From: Roseibium alexandrii DFL-11
Lineage (GTDB): Bacteria; Pseudomonadota; Alphaproteobacteria; Rhizobiales; Stappiaceae
DNA: 64,000 nt
Reading direction: 5' to 3'
NCBI RefSeq assembly: GCF_000158095.2
Contig: NZ_CM011002.1
Location: 1-64,000, forward strand
Numbering within the stretch: position 1 is the first letter of the stretch; the number at the start of each line of letters is the position of its first letter. Under the pieces are notes generated by a model. It saw only the letters and a program-made list of their open reading frames with translations, searched no databases and was not told the DNA's origin. A program made the translations under genes and the position numbers. Positions 58,721 through 64,000 of this stretch are shown one piece after another.

Positions 58721-59839
58721 ATGAGCCAGGCCATGCATGACATCGAAACCATCGTGATTGGGGCTGGGGCCGTGGGGCTTGCCTGCGCGCGCGCCTTGGC
58801 CCTAACCGGGCGCGAAGTGATGGTTTTGGAGCAGCATGATCTGATCGGCTCGGAAACAAGCGCCCGCAATTCGGAGGTCATTCATGCCGGGATCTACTAT
58901 CCGCAAGGCAGCCTGAAAGCGCAGCTTTGCGTCCAAGGCAAGAAGCAGCTTTATGCCTTTTGCCAAGAAAACGGGGTTGGGCATGAACAGATCGGCAAGC
59001 TGATCGTCGCCACAAATGATCGGCAACTTGAGGAACTGGACACCATCAAGGCCAAGGCTGCCGCAAATGGTGTGACCGATCTCGAGTTCGTCTCAAGGGA
59101 CGCGCTCCGCCGAAAGGAGCCGGCACTGAATGCCGCCGGTGCTCTCTGGTCTCCCTCCACTGGCATTCTCGACAGCCACGGTTTCATGCTGGCGCTGCAG
59201 GGCAGTCTGGAAGCCCATGGCGGCCAGGTGGTTCTCAACACCAAGGTTGATCATATCGAGCCATTGCAAGCAGGCGGTTTCGGAGTTCACGTGTCGACCG
59301 AAGACGGCGAGGCCTATGCGATCACGTGCAAGGAGCTGATCCTGTCTGCCGGCCATATGGCCCCGGCGCTGGCTGCCGGGTTAGATGGTACGCATCCGCC
59401 CAAGGCGTTTCTCGCCAAGGGCAGTTACTTCAAACTTCAGGGCAGGGCGCCGTTTTCTAAGCTGATTTATCCGGTGCCGGAACCCGGCGGCCTTGGCGTT
59501 CATCTGACTCTGGATCTTCAGCACCAGGCGCGGTTCGGCCCGGATGTGGAGTGGGTTGAAGACTTCCACTACCCGGTTGACGCGGCTCGCGGGGATAAAT
59601 TCTATGCCGCGATCCGAAGTTACTGGCCGGATTTGGCCGATGGTGCGCTCGTGCCGGACTATTCCGGCATCCGCCCCAAAATCGTGGGGCCGGGTGAGCC
59701 GGCTGCGGATTTCAGGATTGATGGACCTGCGGCGCACGGCCAAGCCGGTCTTGTGGCGCTCTACGGGATAGAATCGCCGGGCCTTACGTCTGCGCTCGCG
59801 ATTGCTGATTGTGTGGTAGGCCTTGTTGGAGCCGATTAG
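58721..59839 (+). CDS. FAD-dependent oxidoreductase, LhgO/L-2-hydroxyglutarate dehydrogenase-like
   Basis: 372-residue DAO-family flavoprotein. The FAD motif is [17 protein letters not shown] near the start; [20 protein letters not shown] matches the LhgO/L2HGDH signature, and the C-terminal [20 protein letters not shown] closes the FAD site. Likely oxidises L-2-hydroxyglutarate or a similar 2-hydroxy acid. The ATG at 58721 directly abuts GAGGA; a second ATG at 58733 is an alternative start. Convergent with the RHH gene. Confidence 0.87.
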   Translation: MSQAMHDIETIVIGAGAVGLACARALALTGREVMVLEQHDLIGSETSARNSEVIHAGIYYPQGSLKAQLCVQGKKQLYAFCQENGVGHEQIGKLIVATNDRQLEELDTIKAKAAANGVTDLEFVSRDALRRKEPALNAAGALWSPSTGILDSHGFMLALQGSLEAHGGQVVLNTKVDHIEPLQAGGFGVHVSTEDGEAYAITCKELILSAGHMAPALAAGLDGTHPPKAFLAKGSYFKLQGRAPFSKLIYPVPEPGGLGVHLTLDLQHQARFGPDVEWVEDFHYPVDAARGDKFYAAIRSYWPDLADGALVPDYSGIRPKIVGPGEPAADFRIDGPAAHGQAGLVALYGIESPGLTSALAIADCVVGLVGAD

Positions 59840-59855
59840 GCGGGCAATTAACCCG

Positions 59856-60215
59856 TCAATTCCAATCCGGTATCTGACGGGCCTCGGATTTCAGGATTTC
59901 GTCCACGTTGAGACTACTGATTGGCTGAGACTTGTCGATCGGAACATCTCCGGAGAGCTGCAAGGCAAGATACCGGCCGCAGCAGACCCTCAGGAAAGAG
60001 GTGAAATTGCCAAGGTCGTGGCCCGCCGCAATGCTTTCGTTGTGCAGCCGCGTGATCAGTTGCACAACGTTCATGCCGTCGCGCTCGGCCAGTTCCTCAA
60101 GAACTTTCCAAAAGAAGTTTTCGAGGCGAACGGATGTCACCATTCCATCGATCCGGAGTGACCGGGCACGGCATTGCCAAAGCTCAGTTGCCGCCTCGAC
60201 AAACAACTTGCACAT
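59856..60215 (-). CDS. Ribbon-helix-helix protein (RHH_4), copy 1
   Basis: 119 residues. The core KSLRIDGM/RSLRIDGMVTSVRLENFF supplies the DNA-contacting strand of a ribbon-helix-helix fold, followed by helices (VLEELAERDGMNVVQLITRL). FTSFLRVCCGRYLAL carries a CC pair. GGGGGGG precedes the ATG at 60215; the frame stays open upstream but the sequence there contains a terminator hairpin and is unlikely to code. About 80 percent identical over its first 95 residues to the next RHH gene, so a tandem duplication. Target genes unknown. Confidence 0.85.
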   Translation of the reverse strand: MCKLFVEAATELWQCRARSLRIDGMVTSVRLENFFWKVLEELAERDGMNVVQLITRLHNESIAAGHDLGNFTSFLRVCCGRYLALQLSGDVPIDKSQPISSLNVDEILKSEARQIPDWN

Positions 60216-60248
60216 GTGTCCCCCCCAGACGAATGCAGACCAAGAAAA

Positions 60249-60284
60249 CCCTGCCCGGGTTCGAAATATTTGACCCGGGCAGGG
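60249..60284 (-). terminator. Strong hairpin terminator or attenuator between the two RHH genes
   Basis: CCCTGCCCGGGT / ACCCGGGCAGGG (60249-60260, 60273-60284) forms a perfect 12-bp stem with a 12-base loop, followed on the minus strand by TTTTCTT. It lies about 310 bases after the stop of RHH copy 2 and only 34 bases before the start of copy 1, so it could end the copy 2 transcript or attenuate copy 1. The rest of 60216-60592 shows no gene. Confidence 0.75.
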
Positions 60285-60592
60285 AACCGGAAACCTGCCA
60301 ACTTCTTGTTTGGTGGGTAAAGAAAGGAAGACAGGATCGGCAAGGTTCTTGAATTGCCGCCAGGCTTCATCACCGGCAAGAATCGGTGGGAGACCTAACG
60401 TCAACAATGAATGCATTGTCCTATCAGGGGATTAGGGGGTGCGGGTAGTAACAGAATACTACACACGTGAGTGCCTCGCTTTAGTGGGTTCGGGTCTTGG
60501 GTTGCATGAACGCGCGCCTGAGGCCCTGTGGTCCGGGCCTTTACGCAGTCACGCATTGCCCCAAGCACCGGCATGGCAGCTGCGCTTGGACC

Positions 60593-60943
60593 TCAATGAA
60601 CGCGGCGTTCCTCTGCCTCCAGAATGCCATCGGCGTCAAGGCCTGCAATCGGAACGCGTGTGTCTGTGGGCACATCTCCGGCGAGCTGCAGAGCCATGTA
60701 GCGGCCGCAGCAGACCCTGAGGAAAGAGGTGAAATTGCCAAGGTCGTGACCGGCATCAATGCTTTCGTGATGCAGCTTGGTAATCAACTGCACAACATTC
60801 ATACCGTCGCGCGCCGCGATTTCATCAAGAACGTTCCAGAAGAAGGTTTCCAACCGCACGGATGTGACCATGCCGTCGATGCGCAGTGATTTTGTCGTGC
60901 TTTGCCAGAGATTTACATCGGCATCGATAAACAGTTTGCACAT
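60593..60943 (-). CDS. Ribbon-helix-helix protein (RHH_4), copy 2
   Basis: 116 residues. Same layout as copy 1: KSLRIDGMVTSVRLETFF strand, helical dimer region DEIAARDGMNVVQLITKL, and FTSFLRVCCGRYMAL. The two copies differ mainly in residues 6-18 and after residue 95, where the C-termini diverge. The family (RHH_4) holds small DNA-binding proteins, often autoregulatory. Nearby genes give no clear target. Confidence 0.86.
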   Translation of the reverse strand: MCKLFIDADVNLWQSTTKSLRIDGMVTSVRLETFFWNVLDEIAARDGMNVVQLITKLHHESIDAGHDLGNFTSFLRVCCGRYMALQLAGDVPTDTRVPIAGLDADGILEAEERRVH

Positions 60944-61079
60944 CGCGGTGTTTCCTCCATCACCTCAAAGTACCCGTTCAGAAGGTCAATTCAAGAGCTC
61001 TTCGCCACAGTTTGGTCTGCTCGACCATGATACCGGCCCGGGCGATTCAATTTGGTGCCCGGACCGGTTGTTTACATCG

Positions 61080-61673
61080 TCAGGCTGCGAGAGAGCCCTG
61101 CTGAGCGCTGCTCAACACCTTGTGGAATTGGGCAATCCAAGCCGGATGTGCCGGCCAGGCGGGCGCGGTGACGAGATTGCCGTCGGTGACCGCCGCATCA
61201 ACAGCAATGTCCGCATAAGTCGCGCCAGCAAGCTCAACTTCCGGGCGGCAGGCCGGATAGGCTGACACTGTCCGGCCCTCGATGACCTTCGCCGCTGTAA
61301 GGATCTGGGCGCCATGGCAAATTGCGGCGACCGGCTTGTTCTCGCTCATGAAATGGGACACGGCCTCAAGGACCGCACCGTCCAGCCGCAGATATTCCGG
61401 TGCCCGGCCACCCGGGATCACAAGAGCGTCGTAATCGGCCGGATTGATATCGGCGAAGGTTGCATTCAGCGTGAAATTGTGGCCGCGTTTTTCCGTGTAA
61501 GTTTGGTCGCCCTCAAAATCATGGATGCAGGTGGCAACGCTTTCGCCAGCCTTTTTGCCCGGGCAAACGGCGTCCACTTCATAGCCCATCGCCAAAAGCG
61601 CCTGGAACGGCACCATAGTTTCATAGTCTTCGGTGAAATCACCGGTGATCATCAGGATTTTCTGTGCGCTCAT
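61080..61673 (-). CDS. DJ-1/PfpI family protein
   Basis: 197 residues. The nucleophile elbow [10 protein letters not shown] places Cys119 next to His120, and the family glutamate is likely in the N-terminal GDFTEDYE. Members are glyoxalases, deglycase-like or peptidase-like stress proteins; I cannot say which. Strong GGGAGGA precedes the ATG at 61673. Third gene of a minus-strand run after the class II aldolase, 122 bases downstream of it. Confidence 0.9.
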   Translation of the reverse strand: MSAQKILMITGDFTEDYETMVPFQALLAMGYEVDAVCPGKKAGESVATCIHDFEGDQTYTEKRGHNFTLNATFADINPADYDALVIPGGRAPEYLRLDGAVLEAVSHFMSENKPVAAICHGAQILTAAKVIEGRTVSAYPACRPEVELAGATYADIAVDAAVTDGNLVTAPAWPAHPAWIAQFHKVLSSAQQGSLAA

Positions 61674-61795
61674 GCTTCGTCCTCCCGTTGAAGAATTGCG
61701 GATGGACAAAGGCTAGCCTGCAAAGCGAGGCAGCGGGTACTAGGCGACTACTACAGGCCGGATTTCAGCAGTCCCGGCCTGCTAAAGACTTGTTT

Positions 61796-62560
61796 TCAAT
61801 CGCGGTAGTCCGGCTGATTTTTATCGAGCTGGCGCTTCAGATAATCGAAATGAGCGTGTCCCATGCCCTTGTAAGGCTCCCACTCGGCTGCCGTCTTGGC
61901 GGCCAGATTGTCCGACATCACCGCCAGCGGCTGACCGGTCGCATAGGCTGTCAGCAAGGTTCCGGCTGCCCGCTCGAAGTAATAGAGATGATCGAAGGCC
62001 TCCGCGATCGTTTCGGCAGCAACCGAAACGCCGTGATTGCCCATTATCAGGATCGGTTTGTTGCCGAGCGTCTCGGCAATCCGCCGTCCTTCTTCAGCCT
62101 CATCCGCCATGCCGCCAAAGCCGAGATCAACAGCAACCTTGCCGAAGAAGCGGGCCGTGTTGAGATCGATCGGCTTCATCGACGGATCTTGTAGCGTTGC
62201 CAGCGCTGTCGCGTTTGGAGGATGGACGTGAAACAGCACTTTCACCGCCGGGTTGAGCCGGTGCACCGTCCCGTGAATGCACCATGCGCTCGGGTCCGGT
62301 GCGTCTGGCGTTTCCACGATGCTGTCGTCATTGGCATCCAGAAGCTGGAGATTGCTGGCTGTCACTTCGGAAAAGTGCCGCCATTTCCGGTTCATCAGAA
62401 ATTTCGTACCGTCTTCCGAGACGGCTGCACTAAAGTGATTGCCGACGCCTTCGTGCCAGCCGAACTCCACCGCCAGCCGGAAGGCCGCTGCCAGGTCTTC
62501 CCGCAGTCTTTGTTCCGATTGTTGATCAGCGCTTGGGGTCAGGGGTGTCACCACGCTCAT
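61796..62560 (-). CDS. Class II aldolase/adducin family protein
   Basis: 254 residues. The zinc ligands of the class II aldolase fold are visible: VKVLFHVHPPNATAL (HxH) and MGNHGVSVA, with the N-terminal GWHEGVGNHFSAAV contributing the phosphate/substrate loop. Some members are aldolases, others only bind. The ATG overlaps the stop of the dioxygenase gene (ATGA), with AAGGA upstream, so the two are coupled. The pairing suggests it cleaves or processes a hydroxylated product, which is inference. Confidence 0.88.
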   Translation of the reverse strand: MSVVTPLTPSADQQSEQRLREDLAAAFRLAVEFGWHEGVGNHFSAAVSEDGTKFLMNRKWRHFSEVTASNLQLLDANDDSIVETPDAPDPSAWCIHGTVHRLNPAVKVLFHVHPPNATALATLQDPSMKPIDLNTARFFGKVAVDLGFGGMADEAEEGRRIAETLGNKPILIMGNHGVSVAAETIAEAFDHLYYFERAAGTLLTAYATGQPLAVMSDNLAAKTAAEWEPYKGMGHAHFDYLKRQLDKNQPDYRD

Positions 62561-63687
62561 TTGAACCGTCCTTCTCCGGATAGGATCCTGTAGGTTGACC
62601 GCAGCTCTCCCCGGTCGGTGTAGCACCCCCGCAAATGACGCTCCCCGCTGGTCGCCGAGTAAGCAACACGCCCGTGAACGATCCGGTGATTGTCAAAGAC
62701 GATACATTCACCGGCATTCAAACGGAACCGCATCACGTATTTCTCGTCGCGCATCATCCGTCCAAACCGGCAAAAGGCGGGATAGTAGGCGTCCAATGCT
62801 TCTTGCGGCAGGTCGAAAATATCTTCGTGGTGCTGGCTGATCGTGACACCGGAAATGTTTCCGTAGTCGTCGAGCTCAATCACATGCTGACGGGCGCGCA
62901 TGTCGAACGTGTCGTGCTCGCAGTAATAGGGAATATCGGTTTCCACCAGCAGCTTGAAGTCGTCCGGGTAGGCAGCCCGGAAATCCTCGGCAACCGCCAG
63001 ACCGTCGACAAAAATGCTGTCGCCGCCCTCAACCGAGTTCGCCCGGCAGTGGAGATACTGGATACCCGGCGCGAACTCTTCCGATGGCAGATCCGTGTGC
63101 AGCGGCAGGGCCTTGGACGTAAAGGCGAGATTTGTAGGCTTGATATGCGTCTTCACCTCGAACGTATGGCCGAAATAGCTCGGCCGTACATATCCGAGCA
63201 GGCCAGCCAGATCAGTCAGCCCTGCATCCGTATTCGGCATGCCGGTGATCAGCGAAACGCCATCAGTCAGCATCGCTCCGGCCCAGGTCTTGCGCGCATC
63301 AGCGTCTGATGCGACTGATCCGTATTCAAACCGGGCCATGTTTGCATAATGATCTGCAAACCAGGATTTTCTCGGCAGATTGGCCGGGTCGGGGCGCTGT
63401 TGGGCTTTGGCATATTGCACAAGCTGCGCCATCGGGATCGCTGAGCGGTGCTCAGCTCCCTGCCACTGGATTTCTAGGTGATCACCGGCAATGGCCGCAG
63501 TTTGCGCTTTCGGTTCTTCTGCAAGCGCGAAGATATCATTGACCCGTTCCCGTGTTTCGGGATCGAAGGAAGCCGGCTCATTGTCCTTCAGCCAATAGTA
63601 ATTGAAATAAGCGAGGCGTCCGTCCGGCAATGGCACATCCAGTCCCTTTTCGCGCAGAAGCACGCCTTCTTCACCCGTCCCGAGCAT
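62557..63687 (-). CDS. Gamma-butyrobetaine hydroxylase-like Fe(II)/2-oxoglutarate dioxygenase
   Basis: 376 residues of the TauD/BBOX type. The iron facial triad is His197-x-Asp199 (LPLHTDLPS) and His338 (NHRIVHGR), followed by an Arg suited to 2-oxoglutarate. An N-terminal WLKDNEPASFDPETRERV corresponds to the BBOX N-terminal domain, but the cysteines that bind zinc there (DNCxCxxC in typical members) are absent. AGGAA six bases upstream supports the ATG. First gene of an operon divergent from a LysR gene. Substrate probably a betaine or related amino acid derivative, not proven. Confidence 0.88.
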   Translation of the reverse strand: MLGTGEEGVLLREKGLDVPLPDGRLAYFNYYWLKDNEPASFDPETRERVNDIFALAEEPKAQTAAIAGDHLEIQWQGAEHRSAIPMAQLVQYAKAQQRPDPANLPRKSWFADHYANMARFEYGSVASDADARKTWAGAMLTDGVSLITGMPNTDAGLTDLAGLLGYVRPSYFGHTFEVKTHIKPTNLAFTSKALPLHTDLPSEEFAPGIQYLHCRANSVEGGDSIFVDGLAVAEDFRAAYPDDFKLLVETDIPYYCEHDTFDMRARQHVIELDDYGNISGVTISQHHEDIFDLPQEALDAYYPAFCRFGRMMRDEKYVMRFRLNAGECIVFDNHRIVHGRVAYSATSGERHLRGCYTDRGELRSTYRILSGEGRFK

Positions 63688-63825
63688 TTTTCGTTCCTAT
63701 AAATTAATCGCGCAATGCGTAGTGGCTTCCACGACTGGAAATGAAAACCCATGTTCTCATCCAGCCAGTTAGAAGAAAATTGCGCTTGCAGAACTGATTT
63801 GAAAAGATCATAAAAAACGAACTTG

Positions 63826-63845
63826 AGTTAAGTTACGGATTAACT
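63826..63845. promoter_or_regulatory. Inverted repeat between the dioxygenase operon and the LysR gene
   Basis: AGTTAA, eight bases, TTAACT: a 6-bp inverted repeat containing a T-N11-A dyad, the general pattern of LysR binding sites. It ends 9 bases before the LysR start and lies in the shared divergent promoter region. Confidence 0.4.
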
Positions 63846-63854
63846 TGATAGCGA

Positions 63855-64000
63855 ATGGACCGCTTGCCGCCACCCCGTCTCCTGCGTGTGTTTGAAATCG
63901 TCGACCGGATGGGCGGGGTCAAACACGCGGCGCAAGAGCTCAATGTTTCGCTGCCTGCGGTCAGTCAGGCGCTGCGCCATCTAGAGAACCACATCGGGAC
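63855..64000 (+). CDS. LysR family transcriptional regulator, partial
   Basis: First 48 residues before the window ends. The N-terminus reads MDRLPPPRLLRVFEIVDRMG followed by VKHAAQELNVSLPAVSQALR, the winged helix-turn-helix of LysR regulators. It is divergently transcribed from the dioxygenase-aldolase operon, its likely target. No strong ribosome-binding site precedes the ATG. The effector domain lies outside the window. Confidence 0.88.
   Translation, partial: MDRLPPPRLLRVFEIVDRMGGVKHAAQELNVSLPAVSQALRHLENHIG

Noticed and set aside
60216..60416. N-terminal extension of RHH copy 1
   Set aside because: The frame is open but would translate through a perfect 12-bp terminator hairpin, and copy 2 starts at the matching MCKLF position.
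60439..60889. Plus-strand open frames around the RHH genes
   Set aside because: They run antisense to the RHH gene and through a gene-free stretch, without ribosome-binding sites or protein-like composition.
63828..63843. CtrA site in the LysR-dioxygenase intergenic region
   Set aside because: The TTAA half-sites are eight bases apart, not seven.

Overview
The window is a GC-rich alphaproteobacterial chromosome segment. The gene order around cell division, the FtsZ tail peptide [12 protein letters not shown], the alphaproteobacterial type-A RNase P RNA, the RHH_4-type ribbon-helix-helix proteins and a TGA-N9-TCA iron operator all point to Hyphomicrobiales, probably a marine Stappiaceae-like bacterium (Roseibium/Labrenzia group). 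The genus is an inference from gene content. I see no tRNA, rRNA, CRISPR array, insertion sequence or prophage.

Region 1 (1-9.2 kb) is accessory metabolism: a two-subunit CoA-transferase (atoDA-like, the B subunit cut by the window edge), a TetR regulator, an AhpD/carboxymuconolactone-decarboxylase protein, a large DUF2339 membrane protein, rnpB, and a flavin monooxygenase-cupin operon divergent from an AraC regulator. A stretch near 2.4-2.5 kb resembles part of the RNase P RNA about 3.2 kb away. Region 2 (9.3-12.5 kb) is one 1022-residue protein with a lysozyme-like N-terminus, about six related beta-type repeats, acidic/proline-rich linkers and a DFLL C-terminus typical of type I secretion.

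Region 3 (12.7-38 kb) is a complete dcw cluster: mraZ, rsmH, ftsL, ftsI, murE, murF, mraY, murD, ftsW, murG, murC, murB, ddl, ftsQ, ftsA, ftsZ, then lpxC, bamD, recN and ligA. Many junctions overlap by ATGA or are only a few bases apart. An array of MraZ-type TGGG boxes with a 10-bp period lies on the minus strand upstream of mraZ, and a strong terminator follows ftsZ. Together the genes make lipid II, assemble the divisome and supply lipid A and outer-membrane biogenesis functions.

Region 4 (38-52 kb) holds a NIT-domain chemoreceptor, a Tat-exported CpdB-like 2',3'-cyclic nucleotidase split by a one-base frameshift, aminopeptidase P, a DUF1127 protein, prmA, a TPR lipoprotein, an autotransporter with a long threonine linker, and a UvrD/PcrA helicase with a LexA-like box.

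Region 5 (52-64 kb) holds a bacterial ionotropic-glutamate-receptor-like protein with an altered pore loop, a siderophore-interacting reductase behind a perfect RirA-type operator, a YHS-domain protein, a TetR regulator, gatC and gatA (gatB is not here), a GNAT acetyltransferase, an LhgO-like oxidoreductase, two tandem RHH_4 proteins separated by a strong hairpin terminator, and an operon of a gamma-butyrobetaine-hydroxylase-like dioxygenase, a class II aldolase and a DJ-1/PfpI protein with a divergent LysR gene cut by the window end.
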